This document shows, piece by piece, positions 1 to 14,900 of a stretch of 64,000 nucleotides of DNA. The position numbers and the translations under genes are program-made. The notes under the pieces are model-generated. The model saw nothing but the letters and a program-made list of their open reading frames with translations, did no database searches and was not told where the DNA came from. Origin of the DNA: Liriodendron chinense (Eukaryota > Streptophyta > Magnoliopsida > Magnoliales > Magnoliaceae); the NCBI GenBank assembly GCA_003013855.2, contig PVNU02000998.1, positions 992,001-1,056,000 of the forward strand, read 5' to 3'. How positions within the stretch are numbered: the first letter of the stretch is position 1; each line of letters starts with the position of its first letter.

Positions 1-36
1 ACGAAAAGAGGTTAGGCTCAATACAGTGTTTAGGTG

Positions 37-562
37 CAGTGTTTTAAATAGCTACGCTATGTAGCGTGTAGCTTACGCTCCGTAGCGTAGCTTAGCCTAA
101 ACTGCTACGTAGCTCATGAAAATAGCCTACGCTACGTAGCTCATGAAAATAGCTTAAGTTGTGTGTAGCCTACACTACATGATTAATTTGGATACGCTAC
201 ACGCATAGCTCACATTACAAGTCATTTTTCACTATAACATTAAAATCAATAATGTTTTTAATGATTTGTTACATTTTTCTATTTCAATGAAAATTAGTTA
301 GTCTTTTCAATGCTTTTAGTAAAATAATATAAGAAATAGTTTTAAATAAGTTTAGTTGCTCTTTCTTCACTTTTATATTTAATCACTTTTATTTAGCGTG
401 TTATGAAATTTTGTCAAATTTTATTATTAATCATCTAATTTGGTGGAACCTTGATTAAAAATCTAAGTAGTGTGTAGCTTACGCTACACGCTATGTAGCT
501 TACGCCTCACGCTTCAGAGGGGTGAAGGCTACGCTACACGCTATTCGCAATTTAAAACACTG
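37..562. mobile_element. hAT-type MITE with perfect 8-bp target duplication
   Basis: Ends are CAGTGTTTTAAAT and ATTTAAAACACTG, inverted, flanked by identical 8-bp TTTAGGTG (29-36 and 563-570). Next to the ends are arrays of TACGCTACGTAGC-like palindromic words (51-200 and 470-545). An 8-bp duplication and CAGTG termini are the hAT signature. No transposase, so non-autonomous. Confidence 0.88.
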
Positions 563-1007
563 TTTAGGTGTCAGATGCACCTTTTGAGTGTGAATCCAAA
601 TGGACTCTTAGGAAATGACAATAATCTACTCTACGAATCAGGGCATTCATGTCCTATTATGTTCATTTTCTACAGTGATATTACTGCTCTCATCATATGA
701 TATGGCACAGTGTGACTTTTTCATGAAAGATCAAACTACACAAACCAATACTCAAGACCTAAGCATGCAGTAAAAGGGAGGAGACAACATAGTTTCCGCA
801 GAATCTCCTACCTAAGGACTATTATATCTTCAGGAAAACATGAAGGAAAATCTTTCTTGGCCAGTGGACGGGAATGGCTTAAAGCACGCATTCAAATATA
901 AAGTTTAACCAGTCAGATGAGTTGTTGGGCAGGACAACATTAGCCTATGGAAAAATTGCTTTTTATGAATGCCTCCATGAGGATGAAATTATGTTTGGGG
1001 TCATCAG

Positions 1008-2075
1008 CAGTGTTTCAAAATATTGGTATCGTGTTACGAATCGCACCCTTGGGATACATATATGTATTGGTTATCACACAGGCAATATTCGAAACATCGG
1101 TATTGCGTTATGTATCACACACTTGGGATACAAATGCGTATCGGTTATCGCACAGGATATAATGTTTGTATCAGATAATTTATCACACTTTGGGAAACAT
1201 AGGGAAAATGGTTGAATTTTTCAATGAAACTTCAGGGATTGTTAAAAAGATCTTAACACACATTTTTAAATCATAACATTTCAAAAAAGAAGTGCACATA
1301 ATAGGTTTCCTTTGCATATGGTCCTAAGCTATACGTTGTCTGCTAAACTAATGCAGCTATATTCAAATTGAATGCATAACATTTAGAGTGTATGTGATGA
1401 TCATTTCATCAAACACTCCTAAATACTTCGAAATTAGTCTCAAATCTCAATTGACAAATGGTCTAAGGGTAATTTCAAAAAAAAAAAAAAACAACATTTT
1501 AAATAATTTTTAATTAAAAAAATGATTTTTATTTTTTGAAAATTGACGAGGACTTAACAAATCAGTAGGTCAGCCCTCATATATGCTTGATTTCATGTTT
1601 GGAGTGCAACATTGCAAGCAATTTGGGAGAAATTGGGGAAGTTTTGAATTTTCCCTAATTTCCCAAATCGGACCACCTGCATTCAAATTTCAAAATTAGA
1701 GTGTATGTGATGATCACTTCATCAAATACTCCTAAATAATTCGAAATTAGTCCCAATTGACAACTGATTGAAGGAAAATTTTGAAAAAAAACATGGAGAA
1801 CATGAAAAACCAATGGATATCGAAATCAAAGCTCCAATTCCATGATTTTTCATGCAAAACATGAAGAACCAATGGATTTGTAACCATTTGACACAGATTT
1901 AACATAATTTCAACAAAAAAGGGATCGAAAATTGAAAATGCTCACCGGATCGAACATGTGGGATGCATCGGCACTACCTGTGTATTTTGTATAGCATACG
2001 TGGGATACAAGATAATCGTGGTATATAGATAATCGTGGGATATATCGGCCAATATCGTCGATGTTTAAAACATTG
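1008..2075. mobile_element. Non-autonomous hAT element, family with CGATAT motifs
   Basis: Begins CAGTGTTTCAAAATATTGG and ends GTTTAAAACATTG. The flanks GTCATCAG (1000-1007) and GTTGTCAG (2076-2083) agree at 6 of 8 bases, a decayed target duplication. The interior shares long stretches, in opposite orientation, with 12023-12773 (for example around CTCACCGGATCGAACATGTG). No coding capacity. Confidence 0.75.
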
Positions 2076-2681
2076 GTTGTCAGTTTAAATGCTCGCGAGA
2101 CCTATTTTCTGCAATCTCTTTCAAATGCGCCTCTTGTGACAACATAATTTTTTTAGAACATAATAAAATGTTTTTCTTTTTCTTTCTTTTTTCTTAATAG
2201 CAGAATGTGATATAAGGTTCAGTATCATTGATAAGAAATGACAAGAGCTCTATCACAGTTCTAGGAGATTCTAGTCAGTAATTTCTCAGATTGAACCACT
2301 TTTAAGGAAATTTCTGATGGCTAATGGGTTCAAGGTGCAGATCTAATCGGCTCCCTTCCCTCTGACAAGGTGGAGATTCTACTCAGTAATTTCTTCTTGG
2401 TAATGAGTTTTGGATCAGCCCGATTTTTGGGCAACAAGCAGAACCTGATGGGGTGCAACATGATGGAATGATTGGATCTCATGCACACATCACAATGGAT
2501 CCCATGCATCACATTGTATGCTAAGCTCAACCTACAAAACTTTGTAGTGGATCCAGCCTCATGGAAGAAACATTTATAAATGACCGTTACTATCAAACAG
2601 AAAAGACCAAAAACAAAAAAGAAAGTGACAAAAGAACTGAAAAGACAAGTCCTGGCTCTGATTAACTAGTTTCATACTAAC

Positions 2682-2752
2682 CCAGCAACACTTGCAACTG
2701 TAGGATCTGAATGCAAAGGATTGTAGTCACCTGCGAGCCTGTACAACAATGC
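2682..2752 (-). CDS. ECH2: ECH2 exon 9 with catalytic hydratase motif
   Basis: Acceptor GATGCAG and donor GTTAGT. Encodes ALLYRLAGDYNPLHSDP and then TVASVA plus GG of the next codon. It carries the MaoC/hydratase-2 signature with catalytic Asp and His intact. The next exon (expected to start near [FT]-x-RPILHGLC) was not found between 1 and 2,680. Confidence 0.95.
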
Positions 2753-5700
2753 CTGCATCATAGCAGTTAAAGTTTCAGTTTTATTCTTCCTACTTAAAAC
2801 AAAGAGTAGTCCTATGATTGTTCACCACTGCAACATTGGTGATGACTCATCCTCCTCATATTGGCGTTCATGTACGCATATCTAGACCATCCAATTTATG
2901 GGGCACATTATTGACGGAGCATATCTCTAAAATCACACGATCAAGCAATCCTGACCATCCAATTGATCGCTATGAAATGGATGGCTAAAAGTAAATAGTG
3001 AGCAGTCCAAATTCCAAGGCAAAATCAGATGGTTACAACCATCTCCTCATTGCAATTTTTGTGGATCCATTCACAATCAGATCGTTTTAAAATGGTGGCG
3101 ATCGATGGGATTGTAGCCCTTAAAAAAAATGAAAACAAATTACTAGTTCAGTATACTATATGAGGCATATGGACAGCAAGCTCTCAAAGGTGACTGAGGC
3201 TACAGTAGGGAAAATTCAGACAGCATAAGCATTGAAGGCCTGACACACAAGATCACAGGAAACAAGTATTGTAAGGCATTCCCTACTGTTATAACTTATA
3301 ATGTTTAGAAGCGTATAAAGCACAACTACAACATTTAGTAAGAGAGTGCTGGAGAAGGTTTCTCTACTGCTCACACAGCTGTTGTGCAAAGTACCTTGTC
3401 CGGCATCTACACTTTTTATGTAAGTACATTCCATACTGTTATTTACAGAAAAACCATAAAAACCTAAATTACAAACTCATGAAGCACTTACTGAAAAAGC
3501 AGGATATGTATTGTTATTGAATTTCCATTCCTCCATTCCTCTCACATTTGCCGCAAATACCAAATTGTGCAACTCACACACTGTATATGGGGGCATTCAT
3601 GCACATCAAGCACGTCAATCCAGGCTGTCCGAGAGACAGTTGTGGGGGGGTCCCACCATCCTCTTCTTTCTATTTTCCAAATTATCTGGCTGGACCGGAT
3701 TGATGTACATCAATGCCACCTCCCTTGATTCTATTGAAAAATGCATGGAAATAAAAGGATCATCAGACAACGAACCTCTCATATTTACAGACAACAAATG
3801 TAAATTAATAGTAACACTGATGATGATATTTGAAATGACAAGATGAGAATTACTAACTTTCTTAATTCACTGTCATCTGAGTTCCATTTATCAGCTTTCA
3901 GTGACAATTTCAGGTGGGCTAAGAAGCAATGCTTTTATATAATGGCCACTTCCTTTTAAGCCTTTTATTTTGATTATCTTGATGAAATACTAACTTCTTA
4001 ATTCAACAACAGAAGCTTACATAGATTTGGCTTACCTGAGATTGATGTGTACAATCTTCGTGCACAACAAAAGGTTTATAGTTTGGAATCCTAACAGGAG
4101 AAATCTGGTTGGCTGGATAGTTGGAATATGAATATAACGGAGAAGATTTTGAGAAGCCACCAGCACCACGTAAATAAATAGTGCTCCTGCAAATTAGAGA
4201 ACGTTAACTAGTTGAATTCTTGGCTGTTCTAAGATCTCATATCTATTTGAAGAACGTACTGACCGGTTCATGCATAGTGCTTCACCAGACTCATTATAGC
4301 TTGTTGTGTCAATCTCAAGAATGGTTGCTTTACCTGGAAAATCAGAAAACATTGCTTAAGCTCTGTAGCTTTGACACAAAACCAAACAGAAGAAAGAAAA
4401 GAAAGAAGAACGAGGGATCATGAACATTACTGTTCGTGGACTGGACAAGCTAATGTTACAAATGTCATCTGTGTAATTTGATCATTACATAAGTAAGTGC
4501 TCAAGGGTAGATTGGTCCACTCCCTATTTACCATGTAATTTACTTTTTCACATCCCTTCTTACCCTCTTAAGCAAGGGGTACTATTGTAATCTCAAGATA
4601 CAAACAAGAAATTTCTCCTATGTACATGACTGTTGATTGGGTTCTTCTAAGTCTCCTCCTACCTCATAGGTGATATTGATATGAACACCCGAAAATGGGT
4701 TTTGTACCTGTAACTGAGGTTTCAATTTTTAGTGGAAAAGGTGTGCATGATAACCCCCACCCCAATTCACACCAATTGGGCCCACTAGGCCGATTTGGAT
4801 CGGTTGAGCCTATACACAGGCATACCATATGGCTTGGCACCTTAAACTTAATGGTAGCTGTGCAAGGCTCATCCATGGTATTCATATGAGATCCATTCTG
4901 TTCATCAGGTGCATCCATGTATTATTAACTGGTAGTCCAAATTTTATGTGAAAGATCAACTCAGGTGGCCACAACAATGGAAAAAGTGGGTGAGAACGCC
5001 ACAGAACAAAATTTAGCTGTGTTTGGACTCCACATTCGTGTCTATCTACACATCCAACCCGTTCATAAGATACATCTTATCAAGAGAAGGGACAACCAAA
5101 ATATCATGCAGATCGAAAACTCATGACTTCCAAATTTTTTATACCTTGTTATTACTACCACTACAATTTCCCCCATTCCCACGCTAAATTACCACTATTG
5201 ACTCCCAGTACCACAACTGCTGCTACTACCACTAATACCACAACCATTGCTACTACCACTACGACCTGATGCAACTGAAATTACACAACTGGATGCCATG
5301 CATGGTGAATCTGGATCTGGGCTTGTATAAATCAGATCTAGTACCAAAAACCTTAGACAAATGCAGGAAACTGTAGAAATTGGATCTGCACTGTAATGTG
5401 TCAGATTTGGATCAAAATATCTCCCAAAGAAACACCACACAAAATAGAAGATGACAAACAAAGGACTGGGAGCAAGACTCAACTGGCTACTAGTTTAAGC
5501 ACTAGTACTTGCATAAACCCAAAATTGAAGCAATTGAAATTGCAAAACTGGATCCCTCATGCAGCAGATCTGGATCTAGGCCAGTATAAATCAGATCCGA
5601 CACCAAAAATCTTATACCAATGCAGGAGAAATAGAAATTGAATCTGGACTGTTACGCATTACATCTGGATCAGTATATCTACCATAAAAACACTGCACAT

Positions 5701-8700
5701 GGGAAATAAAAGAAAAGAAATAAAGGAACGGGAGCAAAATTCAGCAGCCTCTTTTCCCCCCAAACAGTGCTAAACCTTCAGAGGAAGCCTCACATTCAAA
5801 ATATTCATCATAATTGTTCATTTGCATGAGTATAAAGGCCTATTCATCAACTATATGGAGTGTACGTGCAGCCATGTAGGCTATATAGCCTGAACAGTAG
5901 TTGCATGTGAGGGCTCAATAAGTCAACTGGCTGATGTTTGGGTCTTATAAGGATCATCTGTTAGATTTTGTGGACTGCACCATCCATCAGATCACGTATA
6001 CAGGCTGATCCGTCACATGTGTTATCAACCGGGCTCATCCAATGGATCTGTCAGTCCCTCAATTCAATCAAACCATTGATTTGCTCAGAAAGTACCTATC
6101 AAGGCCATGGAACTGCTCCATATTGTTGATCTGGTCAATATGGACCTTCATGTGATGTGGTCCAGATCTTTCAATCTGGATGGTTGAATGGTCCGGATTG
6201 TCAAACTGTGCAGCTAGATCATAAGTTTGAATGGTTGGATCTGAACTTTGATCCAGACCTTGGACAGGCCTGATTTACAATCTGATGGTCAGAACATTCA
6301 TTGACCAGCTTGTATGGCATGGATGCATCCTTGATAGCTCATGCATGGCCCAGATGCATCAGTACTACTAGTGGTGGACTTTCTATTTGTCATTGACAGA
6401 AAACTTCCCTATTGTGCATGGGATTAGCACATGTTGTCGGACCAACAGTTTAATGGTCTGGATCACCAAAACATGGGACACCCATCCATAAACTGTGTCC
6501 ATGCACAGTAGTGAAGCTCTCTATTAGTCTCTAGCAGAAAAAACCGAAACTTCATTATTATCATTGTTATAATTATTATTATTGATGGCAAGGTTTAAAA
6601 CATCAGCTTCAGAGCATTTACTCGCTAGATCAAACCTGATATGTATCGGTTATGTATCAACTGCTAAGCACTATGTATCAGCCACACTGGCGTGAATTTT
6701 GACTTAGTCCCATATTGGTGATACATACGTCGGTTGTAAACACCAATACGTAAAGCCTACATTTTTTAACATTGATTGAAAAGCTTCAAACTTTTCAGGT
6801 TACATATTGTGTTCCATCTCACTCTCATGGAATTAGGGACTATCACAATAAGATCCACAAAAGGTAATTTTTTACTTTTCTTGTTGGGCAGTTAGGAGTG
6901 ATGTCTGCCTGCGCACAGCAGCTGCTACTACAACCAAACACACTTCAAAAACCAGAAAACTCAACTCGACTCGATGTCCAACCAGGTAGGGTTGACTCGA
7001 AGACTTGATCCAGTCTTAGTTGGCTCAACTTCATAATTAATAACAAAATAAAATAAGATAGCCAAACTAAATAACAATGCATTAGTCTTCCACTGGTTCG
7101 ACATTTTATTAAAAAGAAAAAAGAAAAGGACATCGAATAACTCGGTTCGAGTCATAACAAGTCATTGACTCCACCGAGTCTGTGAGTGGAGACTCGTGAG
7201 TCTCTACGAAAGTTGGCCGAGTCAGACTCAATAGCAAGTTTCTCTCTGATTCGGCTCAAATTCTCACCGTGGTGAGTTGATTTACTGACTTTCGAGTCAA
7301 CTCAGTGAGTTTTAGAACTATGCAATGAACTCTTTGATGCTCATGCCACAAGTTAATTGGAATGAAATCCAAAGCATGTTGTTCCAACAAAAGTAGAGTT
7401 CATATAAACAGCTTACTTCACCAACAAAAATGACCTTATGTTGCAGTTCCATACACTTACTACCGAAAATTTTAAGTAACTGATGATTTAGCAAGGAAAC
7501 ACACCTTTGTCATGTAACCCTGAAATCACTGCTCTATTTTGAATCTGGTTCAACAGAATGAGAGTGTAAGCATTTACTCTTGCTAAAAGACAAGACCAAA
7601 TGAGGAAAATAAATGAATCAAAAGAAACTATTTTGTATTATCTTCAAAAGGAAAAGTATTTTGTATATAAGGAGGCAGATGGACTGTGAACAAAATAGTA
7701 GCTCATTGAAAGAAGAAATAGATACGAGAAAGGTTTAAGAAATTGGGAAATTAACTGAAGAATGGCCACAAAAGTGAAGTAGGTCTGAAATGCTTTGAAC
7801 ATAAGAAGGAAACAAATCCCACTGATGCAATCCAAGGGAGGAAACCACGATCTACCCAGCTAGTTTGTGGGCTTCTGATGAAGGTCATCAGTCTGTGGGG
7901 GCCCACATGTGTGGTCCAGTTAGTCTATGCATCTGGAAAATGCATATTTCTCTTTTGTATTTGTGTCATTTGTTTTATGGATTAGTTTTTGAGTAATAAA
8001 TGTCCGGATTAATGAAATTGGTCCTGTTTGAAAGCATATTAAGCTACCTTTCAAATGAGTCCAAGATCATGCAATTATGAAATCATTTGAGTGATTCATG
8101 GTTGACTTAGGAAGGGTTGTATTGTCTTGACAGCAGTTAGGAATATTTTAGTCCTTTTTTATGGTAGAGGATTATAATTAATGAATGGCTACGATTATGC
8201 TAGAGTTTATTTTTCTTTGGGGAAAAATGTAGACACCCCACCTGATGTCGATTCTCCCAAGATCACCCAATCGAATAAAATTGAGAGGGTCCAGCAACCA
8301 AACTCCTTTTCGGTAGAGATTCTCTCCATTTAGGAACGGAACAACACCTACCCATTTTTTAACCAAAACAGCCTCACTTTTGCAAATGACTACAAGGAGA
8401 GTGGGACAAGGCTGTACCAAAATCTCGCCCTGCTACCATCTTTAATGAAATTTTGACCCGTGGAAATCTGATGTCAGCTTATCAACACAGATAACAATGG
8501 AAATTCGATTTCTGCTCGCTGACCCCCTGCTTTGGTGAGGTTTTGTCACCCTTTCACTTTTATTATAAACATCATCAACCAATAATTCCCCTCTTTTTCT
8601 GATGAAATAGGAAGATAGGACACATATCCCCTAGTACCCCCTCAACAACACCACCCACCCACCCCCCCCCCCCCCCGCTCAAAAAAAAAAAAAAAAACAC

Positions 8701-8887
8701 ACACATACAAATCTAGAAATAGATCCTCAGATCCTCTTCAGATGCCAAGCCTGTGAGACGAGTTGTGCAGCATTGGAGAAGGAAGAGTTGCAAGGTGAAG
8801 GTGGGGCCATGTGGAGATGCACCGGCTGTAATAGATTGGCCAATATGGTGGAACCCAAATAGGCAAGCAAGGGATGGAATGTTCCTC

Positions 8888-8922
<35 letters not shown>

Positions 8923-11900
8923 AGAATGCAAAACAAACTTAAAAATAAAATAAAAAACAACTAGCACTCTCCTCATAGGGGATCCTTTCTTTATAGCCAA
9001 AACAATCTATAGCAAGTGTTCCACCTAATTTAACCCAAACTCAACTTCCTAACCAATAAAAAAACACTCTAATAAACTCGTCCCTCTAATCAGAAGGAAC
9101 TTTCCAAAACAAAGCCAAATTAAATAAAAAGCAAAACTCAGAAAATTCAGAAAAGGATAGCTGTTACGAAGACTACTAATCACATTTTTGGCTAACTTTG
9201 GACAACTTGGGTTTCCTGTGGGGCCTACATGATCTGTCGATTCCACCCAAGTTGAAATGTGGCAATGTGAGCTACACAAATGCAGCTAGCTACGTGGAAC
9301 GTGGGCCCACCCTAACCTGAACCATTGGAAGATCTGGAGGCCCTAATGGGGACCATTGCTTGGCTTTTCTTTTATCATTGTGGTCCACTCGACAGAGGAT
9401 GGCAGCAATATCCTCATCATCTTCCCTCCAAGAAAAGGTCCTTTGGACTCACCTTTCTCTACGTACACTCTTATCTGCTCCCCTCTCAGAGAAAAGCCCA
9501 AACAAAAACCCATTACCTGTGGAGAAAGTCTTATAAAGAAGGGGAAAGGAGCACCAAGCATCAAAAGAAAAGAGAAGGGTAAAAGGATTTAAGAGCTTTC
9601 TAATGATCTTCTAGTGCATTGGCAAGGGAGAACACTTGAACCTTTCAGGTCTTGAGAAACGACTTCTAAATAATTGTGAATTGGAGGACTTTAGAGTTCT
9701 TTCTTCCTTCACAAATCTGTAGGGTCAAGGTCCTCCGTAGAGAACAGGAGTCACCTTGAACACGGAGTTTTCAGGCATTAGCTTGCCATAGTCCCTCTTG
9801 CATTGTCTTCTTCCATTTTCTTTTATTTTCTTGTAGATGAATATAGCCCAAAATTTTAAACAGAATTTTTTTTATTCCCATTGAATGGAGACCGTGTAGA
9901 CACAGCAAAGAGAGTGCCTAACATCTTCTTCGTCACCAAAGCCCCTTGTTGGAACCTTTAAGAGGCAAGACCGAACAATTGGAGCCATTCAAATGAAAAA
10001 AAAAGAAAAAGAAAGTCAACCTAAACATTTAATATATGATTCTACAGCCTTCTAGCCTCTTGTAGAATCTGAGGACTTCTTGGCTAGTAGACACCTAAGA
10101 AAAATCAGAGTGGACTTCTTTCAACAACATGGAGAAGGAAAATTGCCCCCCTCCAGCTGCCCCAACTCATCCACAGGTTGTTGTCCCAGATTACTGAACC
10201 AACAACTTCAAGGACATCCCATTCTCTTGAAGAGCCAATATTTGAGCCTTGAGACGCCTTCTAATTATCTTGACCTGGAATCTCTTCTAACTACCTACCA
10301 GACCGCGGGCATTCCAGCTAATAATCTTCATTGATTAAATAGATTAACTTTTGTTCCTCTCCCCGTTCCTTTGTGCTACTGCTTGTACCCTGAGTTGACG
10401 GAGCCCCGAGACTGATCAATTCTCTACTTCCCTTAGGAGTCTTAGAGAGTTAGAGGTCTCACCTAACTGAAGCAATCAGGCCTTCATCATGCCTCTCTTC
10501 GACAAACTAGAAAAAGTCGTTGAAGGTAACCCCTGGTCCCCAACAAGCCTACCCACTTGCCCAAGGACTTTCTTGATCTGATGCATCTCACAGGCCATGG
10601 AGATGTGACCATTGGGACTTCCCATGGTTGTTTTCATCGCGGGGACCTCCCTGCAAATCGATCTTCCCAAACACTCTTCGACCACCATGGCAGATAGAGA
10701 TGACATTGCTTCACAAACCTCCGAAGTGCTTTCTGAACTTGCTTGACTTGCATCTAGCGAGGGGACCTCGCATCTACACACTACAAGAGGTTTGATTTCC
10801 AACAAAATTGGCACCATCGCAACCACCTCCAAAGGATCTTCGAAAAATGGACGTCTTCCATCAGCCCTTCCCAAATCCGTGCTGAGCATCACTTGTTGAT
10901 CCTCAAGACCTCCCTCCAGCGATTGAAGACGGAGGGAAAAACCAGCCCCATCCCTCAAAGATCCACCAGATGAACTTCCTCGAGGCAACGGGGAGAAAGG
11001 CTCTTTGATTGTAGTAATAAAAGAAGTAGAGCCACAAGTGGGAGGAGATAAGTCGCCCACGCCACATGGAATTAGGCTAAAAAGGGACACATGTGGCACA
11101 CTTCCCACATGCCTCTCCAAGAAGAGTGCCATGCCACGCGTAAATCTTCTAGAGAGGTGCATATCGCCTCGACATCAGCTACATAAATAGGGGGCATGTG
11201 TCTTCAACCCCATCTTCCCCGTCATCTACTCTGACATGGGCTTTAATGCCTCTTGACGATGCAATAGAGATGCCACCACCCTCTACCCTGCCCTCCATCA
11301 ATGCATAGAGATGGGTGTTAGTTCCTTGGTTTTGTCAATAACGTGAGTTAGGGTGTCTTGAGTCGATTGAACCTCCATAGGAGGGACATTGAAGATCAAA
11401 GACTCGAAGACTTGAAGCATCAAGGCCGAAGACAACAGGTGAATTATGAGGTGCCTTGGTAAACCTAACCTTAGACCCTTGTTCCAAAACAACCTAGCAT
11501 CTAGATTACTTAATCTTAATAGGTAAACCTGGTGTCATCTTCCCAAGCCTTAGGAGCCTTATTTGAACATAATAAGATGGGCATAAAAGAGGTGCAAAGC
11601 TGTTGTAAATCAGAAACCCAAAACAACAGCAAAACAACGATTGTCGATCAATCATCATTCAATCAACCAGATCGTCGATCGATCGACACCAATTGATTGA
11701 AGGTGCGCAAAAATGTCCAACAACATTTGCACCCTAAATCAATCGAGTTTCGATCGATCGACAACGGCCAAAATATAGCTGTTATAGAGCCGTTGAGCGG
11801 AGCTAGATCGATCGATCGACGAAGATCGTTATAGATCTGTTGGAGCTTTTTCTATAAATACTTGGACTTCGGATCTTTGCTAGATTGATGGTTTTGAGTG

Positions 11901-14900
11901 AATTAGAAGCCCTAGTGTATCCCGATACCTCAAGCTTGCATCCAAAGAGATCCATGCCTTCTTCATTGTGATTAATCACTCCAACGAGCATTCCAAGCTC
12001 CAATTGATGAAAAACATGGCATCAGTGTTTTAAATATCGACGATAATGACCGATATATCCCACGATATATCTTGTATCCCACCTGTGCAATACGAAATGC
12101 ACAAGTAGTGCGATATATCCCACATGTTCGATCCGGTGAGCATTTTCAATTTTCGATCTTTTTTTTTTTCTTGTAAATCATGTTAAATCGGTGTCAAATT
12201 GTTACATATCCATGATTTTTCATACTGCATGGAAAATCATGAATTGAAAGCTTTAATTTCGAGATTTGGTGGAGATGGGCTGAGTTGCGGAAAATTAAAA
12301 AAAAAAAAAAACAAAATTTTCCAATTTCTCGCAAATCAGTTGTAATCTTTGTTTCCAAACATTAAATCAAACATGTATGTATCCTGATCTAGTGATTCTT
12401 CCTTTTCTTATGAATGTATTTGCTTATGTTTCCACATGTCTTCTTACATTTTAAATTATATGAATCGACTTTGAATATATTTGCATCAATTCAGTTAGAG
12501 AGCGCATAGATTAGGACCACATACAAAGAAAACCAATTGTGTGCACTTTTTTTTTTTTTTTGTAGTGTTTTGATTTATAAGTGTGTATTGATGTCTTTTT
12601 TAACAATCACTGAAGTTTCATTGAAAAATTCAACCAATTTCCTAATGTTTCCCCATGTTTCCAACAACAACAATATATCGTGCGATACAACCGATATATC
12701 CGATGCGATAACCAATACGTATCCTTATCCTAAGGTTGCGATACGTAACACGATACCGATATTTCGAACACTGCATGGCATCTTACATTCTCTAGAGTTT
12801 AGACATCAACCTTATAGGTAAATCCATTGTCTATCAATCTCTAGAATGCCCATCTAGGTGAATCCCTAATTGCAACCAACTAAGAGTTGAGATTTAGTAG
12901 TTTGGAAGATAAAGAGAGTTAGAGAAGAAGAAAAAGGAAAAGAGAAGGAGAAGAAGAAAGAGGAGAGGAGCTTTGAAAATGTTGTTGTGTGTTAGTTCCT
13001 TAGAAGCCCTAACACTCACTTTTATTATATAATAGATACTTACATATTCTGCAGGAGTATACAGAATGGAACACATGCACACAGAAAATAACATTTAATT
13101 CTCTATACTCCCCCTCAAGTTGGAGCATAGATGTTAATCATGCCCAACTTGCCAACAAGACGATGTAGATGACCCCTAGTGAGCGGCTTAGTAAGAAGAT
13201 CAGCTAGTTGCTCGCCAAATTGAATAAATGGTATCATACTTTCTTTAGATGCAACTTTTTCCTGAACAAAATGGCAATCAACTTCAATGTGCTTCGTGTG
13301 CTCATGGAAGATAGGATTACTTGCAATGTGAATAGTGGCTTGATTATCACAATGAAGAGGAATGGGTATAGGAGGATAGCCTAGCTCCTATAGAAGTGTG
13401 CAGAGACACATCAATTCACACGTCATATGTGGCCCTATACTCAGCTTCAGCAGAAGATCATGCAACCACCGTCTGCTTCTTACTTTTCCATGTGATAAGA
13501 TTCCCACCCAAGAACATACAATAGCTAGACGTAGAGTGACGATCAAGAGAGTTACATGCATAATCAGCGTCTGAGCAGCCAGAAAGCTAGAGATGCCCAT
13601 GCGACTAAAACAACAATCCTGTACCGGGGGCAGATTTAAGATATTGAAGAATGCTGTATACGGCTGTAAGATGCGTTGTGCGAGGGGCATGCATGAATTG
13701 ATTGACCACTCCCACTACATATGATAAGTCTAGCCCGATAATAGTCAAATAGATTAAACAACCAATCAATTGTAGATACATGCCAGGATCAGAAAGAGGT
13801 TCACCACCGTCAGCATTAAGCTTCTGGGTAGGATCCATTGGAGTTGCGGGTTTACATCCTAACATGCTGGACTCTGTTAGAAGGTCAATAGTGTGCTTCC
13901 GTTGAGATAACACTACTCCAGATTTAAATCGAGCAACTTCGATACCTAGGAAATACCGAAGAGCCCCATGATCTTTAATTTCAAACTTAGTTTTGAGGAA
14001 ATCTTTGACTTCCTCCATTCCAATGGTGTCACTTCCAAATAACGCGATATCATCAACAGACACTATGACCACTATGATTCGTGTTGATCTGCGACAAATG
14101 AATAGGGAGTGATCTGCATGACTTCGAATGAATCCAAACTCAAGAAGAGCATGGCTAAATTTTTCAAACCAAGCACGAGGAGATTTTTAAGACCATATAT
14201 ATAGCCTTTTTCAATCGACATACAAGGTGGGAACCACGAGAGGCAGAGAAACCAGAAGGTTGAGTCATATATACTTCTTCGGCAAGATCCCCGTCCAAGA
14301 ATGCATTCTTCACACAAGTTGAAAGCGAGGCCATGATAGGTTAACTGCCAGAGAAATAACCACCCGAACAGAATTGAGTTTAGCAACTGGAGGGAACATC
14401 TCAAAGTAGTCCACACCATAGGTCTGAGTATAGCCCTTGGCAACCAACCAAGCCTTATAATGATCAATCAAGCCATCTGGGAGATACTTGGTGTAGATCC
14501 ATCTGCAACCAACTAGTTTGTGACCAGTAGATAAAGGCACAAGCTCCCAAGTATGACTTTTTTTCCAGGGCCTGCATTTCTTCCATCATCGCCTTGGTCC
14601 AGTTAGGACTACACATGGCATCTTCCACGGTACTGGGAATGCTAGAAGATGAAACCGAGGTTGCAAAAGACTGGAAAGAAGGTGAAAGATGTTGATAGGA
14701 GCCAAAATTAGAAATTGGATGTTTAGTACACAAACGAGACCACCCTTTGCGCAGGGCAATAGGAAGATCATCAGTGGATGGTGGGTGTGAGAGATTACTT
14801 AAACCACCAATTGAAGTAGATGGAGTGGTGGCTAGCTGAGCAATGGAGGGTTTAGTTTGACGATGATACACCAATATGGGCCTGGAAGAAGTAACAGTAT

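Larger units (their letters stand above)
1..2681. other. Intron 9 of ECH2 (partial), mostly hAT-derived repeats
   Basis: Two hAT-type elements (37-562, 1008-2075) fill most of it. The stretches 571-999 and 2084-2681 show no recognisable gene or repeat apart from weak similarity to other intronic repeats. I looked for the remaining ECH2 exons here and did not find them. Confidence 0.6.
4334..7504. other. ECH2 intron 6
   Basis: 3.17 kb holding a ~257-bp direct duplication (5269-5745), a short hAT-like MITE (6589-6775) and a GAGTCGACTC-rich repeat (6955-7311). Nothing else is recognised between 4334 and 5268 or 5746 and 6588. Confidence 0.55.

Noticed and set aside
3511..3846. 111-codon frame in ECH2 intron 8
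   Set aside because: No domain, lies inside a well-supported intron, composition unremarkable.
8229..8260. GTAGACACCCCACC, also found in the Tat LTRs
   Set aside because: Match is too short, and the flanks do not continue the LTR.
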